A DNA stretch of 64,000 nt from Acanthaster planci (GCF_001949145.1 NW_019091438.1:916484-980483), one strand, 5' to 3'. Shown: positions 34,826 through 46,745, numbered from the stretch's first letter. Notes: generated by a model not told the origin, from the sequence alone. Numbers and translations are program-made.

Positions 34826-36219
34826 ATGCCAGCCCTGATGCTTTTGTTGTCTGTGGTGAGCATAATTTTCTATGCCGCATTCGGAAAGATGTCAGAAAAT
34901 GGAATGAATGCTGCTGAAGGTAGGTTTACACTGGTGTATCTAAAGATTACCTCTAACGAAAAAATATTACAATCAAGACACGAAAGCTCGAGGGAGAGTT
35001 CCCACGTCTCCATATCAGAAGATAGGACTTGTGCCCCTGTGCAGTTCAACTTGAAGCTCTGCTTCAACTGTACATGAACCAATTCCATCTCTTCCAGACT
35101 CCCCTTGTAGGAATCTAACCTTCGTTACGAGGGCCCAGTGGAAGGCCATGCCCCCCAAGAGACGCACGGAGATGTCAGTACCCGTGGACTATACCGTCCT
35201 GCACCACACCGGCACTCGAACCCCGCCTTGTCACTCCCTGGAACAGTGTTCCGAAGATATGCGCAGGTTCCAGAAATTGCACATGGAAGTCAGAGGTAAT
35301 TTCAAATGCTTTCGAAGAACTGCAGCAAGGGATCTTTATCAGAGTACATATACCAGGATATTGTTACAAAAACGAACGATCAAGATACATACCAAGTGGC
35401 AACTTTTTGTGGGGATGTGTGAGAGCTCAGGACGCACTTTTATGGTGTTATCAATGTCACCATGCATCGTGTCGTTGGGGGTGATACAATTACAGTTGTA
35501 TGTTTATTAATATTTGAAGGTTGGGATGATATCGGTTACAATTTTGTCATTGGAAGTGATAAGAGGGTCTACATAGGGCGAGGCTGGGACACCGTAGGTG
35601 CACATGCCGGCTCTGTCTACTACAATCACCACTCACAAGGCATTGCAATCATCGGAAACTACAGCAGCGTTCTGGTATGTGGACTTCTTTTTCGTCTTCA
35701 GCTGACTGTGTTTTAACAACGACGTTTCTTCTTTTCTCTTCAGCACAGGTCACAGGGCTGGGTTCAGATGAAGCTTGAGCAAATCCTGGAAAAAACAGCC
35801 GGCTGAAAACCTTTGGGATCTGTATGAGATGTTTTAACTCGGAGCAATGATAATCCACTTATTCTGAAAATTGTCTGTAACAAGGGAAATTGAAAATGTT
35901 AAAGCCTGTGTCGTACCCACTCCTTTCTCCATTCTAATCCAAAAAAGTAAAGGACTGTTAGATTTCGTTTAATATCTTTGCAAAATAAACTTGTCCATTA
36001 ATTAATTGACAGCCGGATCAGGGAACACTCAGGGTGTTCCATCAGCTGATGGAGTGCGGGGTCCAATCAGGTTACCTTACCGACAGGTACGTGCTGCGTG
36101 GCCACCGGGACGTACGTCAACTTGGCCCCACGTCCTGCCCGGGAGATACGCTGTACGCTGAGATACGCAGGTGGCCTCACTACCTTGAGCCGAAGGAAGA
36201 CAATCCGAGCAAACTCTGA
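34826..36219 (+). CDS. Secreted peptidoglycan recognition protein, predicted amidase
   Basis: Exons 34826-34919, 35098-35295, 35520-35674 and 36013-36219 (TGA), 654 nt, 217 aa. It has the shortest introns of the cluster (178, 224 and 338 nt). Leader M-P-A-L-M-L-L-L-S-V-V-S-I-I-F is a signal peptide. The first PGRP exon is six nt longer than in its sisters, adding two residues between the zinc His and the next Cys (H-H-T-G-T-R-T-P-P-C). Predicted ligands H67, H180, C191 and catalytic Y104 are present. The acceptor of exon 3 (tttgaag at 35513-35519) has a poor pyrimidine tract. About 80 nt of the last exon (from 36086) equal the two preceding genes. Confidence 0.92.
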
Positions 36220-36536
36220 AGTCTAGCGTGTTGATAAGTTTTAAGGAAAGCTGTTTTTCAGCAGGCAAAATTATTCTAGAGATGCAGTCTAGTCTTAATC
36301 TTTTTTTGTTTGTAATAAGTGTATAATTTGTACAAGTTTGCAATTTTTGAGTGGTGAATATTCACAAGACCTAGTTTCGCTATAAATCATGCAAATTAAA
36401 ATTCGATCAAATACCTACATGCTCCAATTCAAAAGCCTGATCAAACACCGACCTCTATGATTTGTACATTCAACACCACAGTGCATTTAAGCCTAATTAA
36501 GGCACATTGCATCACTCCCAGTGGAAACAAAATGAG

Positions 36537-36937
36537 CCTGGAATACACTTTTTTTATTTTACGGCGTTATAACGCCCTAATTTGTGGCGTAATAACGCCC
36601 TATTTTAAGGCGTAATAACGCCCCATTAAGGCGTTATTTTAAGGCGTTATAACGCCTAATCGCGGCGTAATAACGCTCTGCTCCCTGCAGACAAAGGGGC
36701 TTTTATCACATACCTTGCAATATTCAAACCGTCCAAGGATGGCCACAGTATAACTGTAAATACTATGCCAATAAGTGGAGCCACGTGTGTTATTGCGTGG
36801 ACACCGTAGAGCGTTATTACGTCGTGATAGGGCGTTATTACGCCTTAAAATGGGGCGTTATTATTCCATAAATTAGGGAGTTATAACTCCGTAATAGGGC
36901 GTTATAACGCCGTGAAATAAAAAAGGTTTATTCCTGG
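36537..36937. mobile_element. Foldback element of GGCGTTATAACGCC palindromes, 401 bp
   Basis: Begins cctggaata and ends with the near-complement tattcctgg. Each arm has a T/A-rich edge followed by repeated palindromes GGCGTTATAACGCC and GGCGTAATAACGCC, spaced by about 17-20 bp; I count at least five units on the left and five on the right. The unit is symmetrical, so the arms can pair within themselves and with each other. No coding. Confidence 0.8.
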
Positions 36938-37899
36938 AGGAGATCAGCCACCGTATAGTTTTCTAAATTTTTGAGAGAAGGAAAAAAAGAGCAAATTCAG
37001 TGGAAGTGCCTTACATCCTGAACTATTTCGTGTTAATGATGAGAATTACATGTAATTAAAGCCGTTTACGAATAAATTTTGCTCGAGTCTCCGTTGTGCT
37101 GAGAGTGAGAATGACGTACTGTTATTTGTCATTGCTGCTTCTGTTGTCGTCGTCGCCTGCACCCTACAGGGGTTACCTGGGACAATGTGATCTACATGAG
37201 CTGGGACGAATGGCTCGCCAAGAAATCGAACGCCAGCCAGTATTTGCCTGGTCCTCTCGGCTTCGCTGTGGTGCACCACACGGCGGCCGGCCCCACGTGC
37301 AGCACGACTAGCGACTGCGAGCAACGCGTTCGGGCAATTCAGGATTATCACATTGACTCCAACATTACCAAAATACAGGTGATGTGTGCTTTCCCAACAA
37401 TGTAGACTTGCAGAACTGACGGCACAGTTAAAATTTGCCTTGTATAATGCCAAACAATAAGCTAATTTGAAGATATTTATCAATAAATTTATCAATTTAG
37501 ACCTATATTAGCTGAGAAATCTAGAGGAGCCAAAGTACCATCTTTGATTGAACATTTTTAGGAAATCCCCGTGATGCACTTCCCCTACTGTGCCGATATT
37601 TTCGAGTTGTTCAGCTAAAATGTCACGCAGGCTTTGACATTATGACACACCTTTGCTGCGTTAAGCGGAGTCTTGACAAATTCATCACAACCGAAGGTGG
37701 GACGATATCGGTTACAATTTTCTGATTGGGGGTGACGAGAGGGTGTACATAGGGCGTGGCTAGGACGCCGTAGGGATGCAAGCTGGTTTCACTTTCTCCA
37801 GCCTATAGGCACCTTTCCATAGGTATGTTTTTTTGGGTGCCTTGCGTACACGATGCGTCCATGCGTTTCCACTGACACAAAAATCGACTCCATTAACAT

Positions 37900-38181
37900 N
37901 NNNNNNNNNNNNNNNNNNNNNNNNNNNNNNNNNNNNNNNNNNNNNNNNNNNNNNNNNNNNNNNNNNNNNNNNNNNNNNNNNNNNNNNNNNNNNNNNNNNN
38001 NNNNNNNNNNNNNNNNNNNNNNNNNNNNNNNNNNNNNNNNNNNNNNNNNNNNNNNNNNNNNNNNNNNNNNNNNNNNNNNNNNNNNNNNNNNNNNNNNNNN
38101 NNNNNNNNNNNNNNNNNNNNNNNNNNNNNNNNNNNNNNNNNNNNNNNNNNNNNNNNNNNNNNNNNNNNNNNNNNNNNNNNN
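37900..38181. other. Assembly gap (282 N)
   Basis: Run of N inside the broken PGRP gene. The sequence immediately right of the gap (acacaggtgtgcgttgcg) reappears immediately right of the single N at 40318. Confidence 0.99.
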
Positions 38182-40317
38182 AACACAGGTGTGCGTTGCG
38201 TTTGGCCGTCAAAGTCGCTCTCATAGCAGTTTTGACGGATATGCAACGCATGGCGCAAGTGTTGACACGCATACCCCACCTCCGCCGCCCCTGAGTCCGA
38301 ACGTTTTAGTTTCTAGTGTCCAGGAAATGTTGAGATTAAAGAGTGAGCATGCACGAACACTTAAATTACATTTTCTTACAAACTCCTGTCGAAATTAGGT
38401 GTGCATGCCATCGAGGGTTAGTTCGCCAGTGTCGTTGGCTAATGGGTGGAGAACAAGACATTGCCTCGGAAAAATCACAAAACTGGGTAAATAATGAATT
38501 CACAACTTTAAGACCGTGAATAATGTGCACTGACAATTAATGAATTTCCTGTCCATTCCTTTCTGACACAACCGAGCAACTGCCTACTGGATGCTCTTCG
38601 AAAGCTTCTTGCCTGCTGTGTGATGTGGAGTCAGGCCATCGGACAAACCAGTACATACCTCTGGTAACGACGATTCCCTTCCATTTTCACTGGACCTGCA
38701 GTTCCCTGAACAACCATCAACCAACAAAGAACGAATCCTGCAACCGCACCGCCTAACTGACACACAGTTCCAACGGGTTAAGAGTCTGGCAAACAAAGTC
38801 AACAGACTTGTTTGTGTCAAAACTCACATCACCCGACAAACACACTCTCTGTCAAAGGCAATCGAGATTCAAACACCACCAAGCTACATCCCATGTAGGC
38901 CTACATCAGGGTACGTCCACCTCAGCCACACCATTCGCTCAAATTCCAGAGCTCCTTTCTCGAACGGTGGAAGAAACTCCAAACTCGAATGGCACTATTC
39001 CTCCAAGCCAAAGCTGCACCACAGCCCGCAACTTGTTCACTCGGCCAAAGGCCCAACCAGAAGGAGTCAAGAGGAAGCACCAATACCAAGATAAGTCTCA
39101 ACCAAACGGCCTTTTTCAAGACTACTACATCTCTAAAAGAGAATATTTCTAGCCACTGCTGTCTCATATAAACATAACCTTTATAAGGGAGTATAACCAC
39201 AACCCCCCCAAGTATTCCCGATGCTTCTGCTTCACACATTGAATTGAGGAATACAACCATATACCCTGAACGACACTCTTTTATTACTAACAATCCAGAG
39301 TCAAAGTAATGGCTGAAAGAAAACTAAATAAAAAAAGACGAGAACGCACAGTCAACGGAAAAAGAACTGTCTCCATGACATGCTGATCTAAGGCCAAGAT
39401 CACCAAATCCAACCAGATAAGCCCATTAGCGGAACAATTTGAAACCTTCATAACCAACCTATCCAAAGCGACACTTACAAACACTGAAAAGATCGCTTTC
39501 GGAAGAGGTCTCAACCTCATTTCCACTCCTGCTAAACCAAATGGCTGCCCCACTAAAACGCAAATATGTGCCCACTCTTAGCTCGCAAATTTAATCTTGA
39601 ATCATATGTGAGTTCGATTCCGTCTCTGGAATCACCCATAATGCAACAGATGAGTCCCATACGAAGGGTCGAAAGCATGCTATTGCTATCAAGAGGATTT
39701 GAGAAACAGTCAACCGACAAATGAACCAACTTGTTCTTACGTCCGCTCATAATCCAACTCTCGGAAATAAAAAGGCAAGATTTCACATACTCCAACCAGG
39801 AGTTATTGCAAGTCACCAGAGACGAAGCGTCACTGAATGGGAAAGTACCATCACCTTTTCACCTCTGAGTGCTGCGTGGACACCACGACGTACGCAAGAG
39901 TGGCTCCACGGCTTGCCCAAGATCGGGTCCTAGCCCCACCTAGCCTTAAATCTACCGTCTCTTCTACAAATATGACTGTGACAACAGGCGACCTCTTGTG
40001 ACCATGGAGAAAGTAACCCAAGGAAAGGGTTGTTGCGTGGTTTACGTTTGATACTATGCACGATATGTCCCTACGTGTCCAATCCCTATATACACTCAAG
40101 ACTATACCTAACACACCCCTCCCCCAGAAGTATGTAAACAATTCCTGAGCTTCCAATCAAACATTACCAACACAAAGGCGGGGTTTCTCTCCGCCCCATA
40201 TCTTGCATCACATGTTACGTTTACACCAACTGCCATTTATTGCTCTTGTAACAACAAAAAATCATGTCGGTCTCTGGTAACACACATAATTAAACAGACT
40301 AACAGTTGCCGTGAGAA
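38182..40317 (+). repeat. Tandem copy 1 of a 2-kb block
   Basis: Nearly the same as 40319-42165, with scattered substitutions and indels: copy 2 has an extra 32 bp near 40634-40665, while copy 1 alone keeps 39830-40070 with the last PGRP exon half. It ends 'gttgccgtgagaa', which matches the sequence where copy 2 continues at 42160. Most simply these are two haplotypes laid end to end. Confidence 0.7.
38664..39860 (+). mobile_element. Retroelement-like insert in the PGRP pseudogene
   Basis: About 1.2 kb splits the last PGRP exon. The flanks share ACCTCTG (38657-38663 and 39861-39867), a likely target-site duplication. One + frame at about 39454-39580 reads T-N-L-S-K-A-T-L-T-N-T-E-K then G-L-N-L..T-P, a pattern I know from the region before the reverse transcriptase of Penelope-like retroelements. 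Copy 2 has the same at 41500-41775. No reverse transcriptase core is seen, so the element is truncated. The assignment is tentative. Confidence 0.45.
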
Positions 40318-40318
40318 N

Positions 40319-42165
40319 AGCACAGGTGTGCGTTGCGTTTGGCCGTCAAAGTCGCTCTCATAGCAGTTTTGACGGATATGCAACGCATGGCGCAAGTGTT
40401 GACACGCATACCCCACCTCCGCCGCCCCTGAGTCCGAACGTTTTAGTTTCTAGTGTCCAGGAAATGTTGAGATTAAAAAGTGAGCATGCAAGAACACTTA
40501 AATTACATTTTCTTACAAACTCCTGTCGAAATTAGGTGTGCATGCCATCGAGGGTTAGTTCGCCAGTGTCGTTGGCTAATGGGTGGAGAACAAAACATTG
40601 CCTCGGAAAAATCACAGAGCTGGGTAAATAATGAGCCCTGTTTGTAGGCTCAGATCCCCATTCTGAATTCACAATTTTAAGACCGTGAATAATGTGCACT
40701 GACAATTAATGAATTTCCTGTCCATTCCTTTCTGACACAACCAAGCAACTGCCTACTGGATGCTCTTCGAAAGCTTCTTGCCTGCTGTGTGATGTGGAGT
40801 CAGGCCATCGGACAAACCAGTACATACCTCTGGTAACGACGATTCCCTTCCATTTTCACTGGACCTGCAGTTCCCTGAACAACCATCAACCAACAAAGAA
40901 CGAATCCTGCAACCGCACCGCCTAACTGACACACAGTTCCAACGGGTTAAGAGTCTGGCAAACAAAGTCAACAGACTTGTTTCTGTCAAAACTCACATCA
41001 CCCGACAAACACACTCTCTGTCAAAGGCAATCGAGATTCAAACACCACCAGACTACATCTACATGTAGGCCTACATCAGGGTACGTCCACCCCGGCCACA
41101 CCATTCGCTCAAATTCCAGAGCTCCTTTCTTGGACGGTGGAAGAAACTCCAAAATCGAACGGCACTATTCCTCACCAAGCCACAGCTGCACCGCAGCCCG
41201 CAACTTGTTTGACTATTTCAACCGGCCAAAGACCCAACCAGAAGGAGTCAAGAGTAGGCACCAATACCAAGATAAGTCTCTTCAAACCGAACGGTCTTTT
41301 TCAAGACTACCACATCTCTGAAAGAGAATATTTCTAGCCACTGCTGTCTCATGCTTCCGCTTCACACATTGAATTGAGGAATACAACCTTATACCCTGAA
41401 CGACACTCCTTTATTACTACCAATCCAGAGTCAAAGTAATGGCTGAAAGAAAACTAAATAAAAAAAAGACGAGAACGCACAGTCAACGGAAATAGAACTG
41501 TGTCTCCACAACATCACAACATGCTGACAAAAGACCAAGATCACCAAATCCAACCAGATAACCTATTAGCGGAACAATTTGAAACCTTCATAACCAACTT
41601 ATCCAAAGCGACACTTACAAACACTGAAAAGATCGCTTTTGGAAGAGGACTCAACCTCGCTTCCACTCCCGCTAAACCAAATGGCTGCCCCACTACAACA
41701 CAAATATATGCCCACTCTTGGCTCGCAAATTTAATCTTGAATCATATGCGAGTTCGTACGATTCCGTCTCTGTAATCACCCATAATGCAACAGATGAGTC
41801 CCATAAGAAGGGACGAAAGCATGCTATTGCTATCAAGAGGATTTGAAAAACAGTCCTCTAATCACACGACCAGTCAACCGACAAATGAACCAAATAATTG
41901 GTCATGTTCTTACGTCCGCTCGTAATCCAACTCTCGGAAATAAAAAAGGCCAGATTTCATATACTGAATTATACCCAGCAAGAAATGAGACCGAGGGGTA
42001 CCCCATGAACAAGTCCAATCCCTATACACATTCCAGACTGTTGTTACTTAACACATCCCCCAATTAACAAGATGTCTGAAAGGAATTCTCCAGATTCCTG
42101 CGAGACAATGACCAACACAAAGCAGGGGGGTTCTCTCCGTCTCATACCTTGCTGCATATGCGTGA
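40319..42165 (+). repeat. Tandem copy 2 of the 2-kb block
   Basis: Starts directly after the N at 40318. It includes the first half of the broken last PGRP exon (40741-40832) and the same insert. The second half of the exon and about 240 bp around it are deleted (compare 39830-40075 with about 41975-42013). A third partial, more diverged copy is at 48050-48365. Confidence 0.7.
40741..40832 (+). pseudogene. Half of a PGRP last exon (copy 2)
   Basis: Same as 38572-38663 with one change (CCAAGC for CCGAGC at the start): P-S-N-C-L-L-D-A-L-R-K-L-L-A-C-C. It is cut off by the insert at ACCTCTG and its 3' half is absent. Confidence 0.75.
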
Positions 42166-43256
42166 GAATATTCCAGAAGGCACAGCCCAGGGATTAGGCA
42201 GGATACAGTCGCAATTTCACTGTTCACTGATTGTCACGCGATTCCTTCCAGCATGATGGCAAGTACGCGGACTGAGAGAAAAATACAAATGTGGTTAACC
42301 GATCTTGGCCATTGCAAGCTCTATTTTGACGTTATAAAACTTTGAGTAGTTAGATTTACTCTTGAGTTTATCCTGACATAGCAGTGATTTTCAAAAAAAA
42401 ACTTGATTGCCGAAGAATACTTTTTTGTGAATTCTCAACTGGAAATTTATTTGTTTGCTATCGAACGGCTGCTTGTGTATGGACTTCTAGAAAAAAAACA
42501 GGTCTAGACGGAGACGAAGTTTCTTAGACTCACGTTTTGTGCATCTTTATACTCTTATTTGATACATGAAAACTCTTTGAAATCCTTTTGGGGTAAGCGT
42601 ATCGAAAAGTGCACTTGTTTTGAAACACTAACATTGTCCGAAGTTTTACCAGGAAGGTGGGGGCGCTGTTACTGTCCTGTAAATCAGCGAAGACACAACT
42701 TTGAAACCCAAAATTGCTCTTTCAAAAACATTCCTAGGCAAAGGTTTTGATGATAACAAAGAATCAGAAAGAAGTGACATCTTAATAAAAGAATAGTTTT
42801 GTGCACAAATCCATGCAACAATAAGTTTCAGTGCCTGCGATGCAAGACATCAAAATTTTGCCAACGAATAATAAATAGAAATTCGCATTTGTATAAATAC
42901 AAAAAAGTGCTCCAAAACACAGATTTAAAATAACAAACTTAATGGAAAGTAAGGTTAACTGAAACACAAAAGCGCAACTATATTTGCATGGTCCCTTTAA
43001 AGTAACTTTGTAGTTTAAAAATTATTTTATGGTAGAAATAATTTCCTGTATATAAATAAGCTCGGTAATTACCTCAATGGAATAATGCCCACATGTTTCA
43101 AGTATCTAATGCCTTGTTTAAAAAGGAATTAAGTTTAACCTTCGATTGGATCCTCTTGGACTATTTCTACACTTACTTTGGGAGATATAAAAGAGGCTTC
43201 ACGAGTAGTATTCACCAATACGTGGCAGGAAGCCGACAAGGAATACGTCCGTAGAG
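42166..43256 (+). repeat. Start of the duplicated block containing PGRP gene 6
   Basis: 42160-43256 matches 48860-50006 at high identity, including 'attccagaaggcacagcc' and the sequence just before each leader exon. Together with 43257-46740 (compare 50007-53900) this is a tandem duplication of roughly 5 kb that carries one PGRP gene in each copy. No other gene seen here. Confidence 0.75.
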
Positions 43257-45695
43257 ATGGGTCTTCAAAGTCACTTGTCCGTAACTGTTTTGCTGTGTCT
43301 GTGCGTCGCAAATACCACATTCTCTCTGAGAGGCTTTCTTCACCCGACTGGTAAGTATGCGATCGCTCAGTGCTCTGCTCAAGATAGACAATATTCTGAG
43401 CACGTTAAAGGTGGAAAACTCACTAATGAATTCTGCAATAGTTCTATCGTGCATGAGTTTGTCGATTTAAATTACTCGGATTTTAATAACAACGAAATTC
43501 AGCATTATTTTATAGAAGGCACGTTCAGATCCTAGATATATTTCTAATAGTTGGCACAAATTTTAACAACTACATGTATCAATCTACCTGCAGATAGACT
43601 AGGTTGTCCCATTTGGTGCTCCATAGGATTTTCTAATTGTCAAGGTTTCACAACGTCTGCGAATAGGCCTTGGTGCTTTGAATGTGAAAATGCATGTGGT
43701 TTCAAGCACCCATAGTAAAAGATCCGACTGGAATTTTATTTCCAGAGTTTACAAATTCGGTGTACAACATGTATACAAGACACCATCCACCCACAGGGGC
43801 GGAGCCAGTGTACTTTGCTTGGGATGGGGTTCCGAAAATATTTGTTTTTAATCGAGGGGGGTAGGCCTACATGTAGTTGTCGTCATTGGTAAAGCCATTC
43901 AGTCTCATTGTTTTGTCCATATGCTTGTAGGGTCTTCCAATGGTAGACGTTAGCCCCAGCAGTGAGTGGGGGTGGAGGTCTGACACGCCCTGTTGGATCC
44001 ACACCTGACTCAACAAATTTGGATTTTGACCAGTCGTTTGAGTTAGCTCAATTAGCAAACTGACCAATTGGAGTTAGACCTTTGACTTATTTTCTGCCGA
44101 TATAGCTCCTACACTTCAAAACTCGATGTAGTTCGTCTACCTTACACCAAAACAATTCTCTCGTACCTCCAGACGACCCATGCAGTAGTCTCCCCGTCAC
44201 CTACCGGAGAGATTGGCAAGCTCGATCCCCCCTGGATAGCGTAGACATGACGGGACACAAGCACGTTGTCTTAGTTCACCAAACTAGGACCTCATCCTGC
44301 AATGCGGTCCTGCGCTGTGAGGAAGTGATGCAAAATATCCAGAATTACCACATGGACACCAAGGGTAGGAATACAAATATTACAAAAGGAGAAAGGGGAA
44401 ATTCGAAACCTGACCTCAAGGTATTTTTAATGTTAAGATTAATAACACGTAGAAAGATGATTTCGATTGTGGGAGGTGGATATTGGGACCTTACAAGTTT
44501 GTATTCCTGGACGACCGCGAACCATCCGGGTCAGAATTTTTCTAGGCTTTCTCGCAATTTTTGTTCAGCCAGAGAGAGCTCTCAGCAGGCTGACAAAAGA
44601 CTAATCTAATTTTGCTCAGCATTGTAGCATAACAATACATCACAAATTTAACACTGTCCAGGTTGGAACGACATTGGATACAACTTTGCGATTGGCGGAG
44701 ACGGCTCGGTCTACGAAGGGCGTGGCTGGAAAACCGCGGTACCACAAACCGATGAAGCTTCCTACGACCCCCATGTTGCGATCATCGCCTTCATTGGGAC
44801 CTACGTAAATAACCTGGTACGGTGAAAGATTTAGCGAACTAATACCAAGCCTTACCAAGTGGGCTTTCGGAGCACAATGCTCGATAAAGTTGGATACTAA
44901 TGGATTAGGCACGCTGCATCTTAAACTGAACATTGTAACATTCAGGCATTATGTTGTGTGCTTTTTGAAAATGGTGGCTACCTGCTTTACATAAGAGACG
45001 TCAAGCATTGGTAGGGAGCCAGTCTAACCTTAAACCTCCAAATCCTAAACCTAAAACTGCAACCGTAACCACAAAACCCTTGAACATGTAAATATCAAGC
45101 AAAAAACTGAACACGTACCATAAACATCAAACCCTAATCATAAGCCACAAAAACAAACCCTCAAAGTAGGCCTACAAACCCTAAACCACTTAGACCCGGT
45201 AACTGGGGTGCTGTTACTGGGTCTAAGTCAAAGCCAAAATCCAAAAGCCATTTAAACCAAAACCATTCAACCAACATTACGAGTCACAAATCAAAACCCG
45301 AATAAACCACGGACGGGACAAAACCGAAACCCGGGCCACATTCTCAAACCGCAATCACAAATTTCAATGTCTCATTTTTACAAATGATGCCGTGGGGTAC
45401 ATGCAAACAGTTTGCTCAGATCTAGAACACGTACAACATGCCAATAGGGTGAAATAAAGAGCCCACTGTTACATTTTCTGCAACATGTGTAGCTTGACTC
45501 AATTTCAGATTCTTTTCTGATGTACAGCCCAGTGAAAGAATGTATGACCGCTTCGAACAGTTGCTCCTGTGCGGTATGCGGAGGGGTCAACTCATCGAAA
45601 ACGTGTTGGTCTGTTTCCGGTTCGCCTCCGAGACCGTGGGTTGGAAGAACGATATCGGAAACTGCACAACGATGTCGAAAACAGATATCTTGTGA
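43257..45695 (+). CDS. Secreted PGRP-like protein, divergent and probably non-catalytic
   Basis: Exons 43257-43350, 44173-44364, 44662-44816 and 45528-45695 (TGA), 609 nt, 202 aa. Leader M-G-L-Q-S-H-L-S-V-T-V-L-L-C-L-C-V-A is a signal peptide. The PGRP domain keeps H67 (L-V-H-Q-T), Y102 (D-I-G-Y-N-F) and G-D-G-S-V-Y-E-G-R-G-W, but the last exon has no R-G-H-R-D-V or C-P-G-D: the region reads L-V-C-F-R-F-A-S-E and then diverges. Two of three zinc ligands are therefore gone, and amidase activity is unlikely; binding or decoy roles are possible. All splice sites and phases fit. The duplicate at 50007 is alike in layout but differs in protein sequence more than in introns. An early-stage pseudogene is an alternative, since the final 25 residues match nothing clearly. 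Confidence 0.8.
43794..44007. mobile_element. caggggcgg-type MITE, copy in gene 6
   Basis: Left end 'caggggcggagccagtgta', right end complement 'caggtgtggatccaacagg'. It lies in intron 1 and its duplicate occupies the same place at 50578-50797, so it inserted before the gene duplication. Confidence 0.6.
45020..45375 (+). repeat. AAACCCTAA-like degenerate array with hairpin
   Basis: Irregular repeats of 'aaaccctaa'-like words fill intron 3 of gene 6. At 45189-45228, cttagacccggtaac and gttactgggtctaag form a 15-bp stem with one mismatch. The duplicate region is 52255-52560 with the hairpin at about 52389-52428. Confidence 0.55.
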
Positions 45696-46164
45696 ACTGG
45701 TCGTCTTTTTGAGACCGTGGGAGGGGGCACTGCCGGCTCGGTGTGGCTTGAGCAGAGCTTCAATGAATAGATGTGGTGTGAACAGATTCCCAAAAACATG
45801 TTCAGAGGGAAACTGCCAAGAGGGCATTCTAGCAGATCTTCCAAGCTCCATCCATTGTCTGATGGGGGGGATCACACACAACACTTTCCATATATATCCG
45901 GCCCAAGTAAAGATAAAACTAAAATCAAAGTTGAAAATTTGTATCTGTAGTATTCTTGTCTAGAAGTCAATTAAGAGGTGAAGTCAAATATCTTAAAGTT
46001 CTTCGAGGTTTGTTTTCTATTAGGCCTAATCATTTCTTACTAGTGTGCTCTTTTAATAAATATGGTATGAAAGATTATACAACTTACATTTAAAGGTGGG
46101 GGGCATTTTAAACGGTATTCTGGAAAAGCTTGGGAGAAAAGGTTAAAGACTCTATGTAACTCTG

Positions 46165-46170
46165 AATAAA
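46165..46170 (+). promoter_or_regulatory. Polyadenylation signal of gene 6
   Basis: AATAAA 470 nt after the stop, followed closely by AAATAAAA. The same arrangement is conserved after gene 7 at 53358. Confidence 0.6.
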
Positions 46171-46379
46171 TGAAATAAAACTTAATTGGACGATAAGCAT
46201 CGTAGTACATTCAATAATGTTGTGGAACACTGTTTATTTTCATCTCTGTTTGCAATCTGTCCGTATATACACATATAAGAATTGATTTTTGTGAATGCCA
46301 AAATCAGTATCAAAGTCACCGTGTACAATAAATCAAATAATATAATTGACACTTTACACGCAGGGCTGGCAACATGAAT

Positions 46380-46745
46380 TTAGGAGGACCCTTAAGAGTT
46401 ATCGGGAAATCCAATGACATGCAAATGTGTGTGCAACACCCACTGCAAGTTTAATGTCAAACAAAATGCCAGAAACTGCAGGACTTCCATCACTGTGGAC
46501 AGGGTACAATTTCTGACACTCTTAACCCAATGTCAGTTCAGGCAAACCACTCTTGACAACCAGTTTATCATCTCAGAGCACAACCAGACGAGGGCATCCC
46601 TTAAACAGTGGAGAGGTACTTAAACTTGTATGCTTCTAGCCATAACGTTACAGTGGTCGAGTAGGAAAAAGTACCTGAAAGGATATTTTGTCTGACCTGA
46701 GTCTGCACAGTATTTGGGAGTACAAAGAACCTGTCGTGTAACTAT
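46380..46745. repeat. Duplicated block next to PGRP gene 6
   Basis: Matches 53545-53895 well, including a + frame ending S-L-K-Q-W-R-G before a GT. In the second copy this block lies right beside the stop codon of the replication factor gene on the - strand. It may therefore be a stray copy of that gene's 3' untranslated DNA; a small exon is less likely. Function not assigned. Confidence 0.5.

Larger units (their letters stand above)
37170..39943 (+). pseudogene. Broken PGRP gene with interrupted last exon
   Basis: Exon 1 at 37170-37378 follows a strong pyrimidine tract and reads W-D-E-W-L-A-K-K then V-V-H-H-T-A-A-G and Y-H-I-D-S-N; it ends in phase 0 rather than 1. Exon 2 (37697-37821) reads [17 protein letters not shown] followed by TAG at 37761, replacing Trp. 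Its acceptor is missing: about 64 nt that survive in the duplicate at 47150-47214 are deleted here. After an N gap, the last exon has lost its AG (cacaa before 38572), reads L-L-D-A-L-R-K-L-L-A-C-C, is interrupted at 38663 by a 1.2-kb insert, and resumes at 39869 with V-L-R-G-H-H-D-V-R and T-A-C-P. No leader exon was identified. Clearly non-functional. Confidence 0.82.

Noticed and set aside
37096-37170. A frame starting M-T-Y-C-Y-L-S-L-L-L-L-L-S-S-S that looks like a signal peptide before the broken PGRP exon
   Set aside because: It is in a different frame from the PGRP exon, and the same DNA is a typical pyrimidine tract ending in ctacag, which explains the Leu/Ser run. I take it as an intron end, not a leader.
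37760-38398. Long open frames through the second N run
   Set aside because: They are products of the 282-N gap.
45020-45375. AAACCCTAA-like words, suggestive of an interstitial telomere
   Set aside because: The words are too irregular to be a telomeric array; I list the region only as a degenerate repeat.
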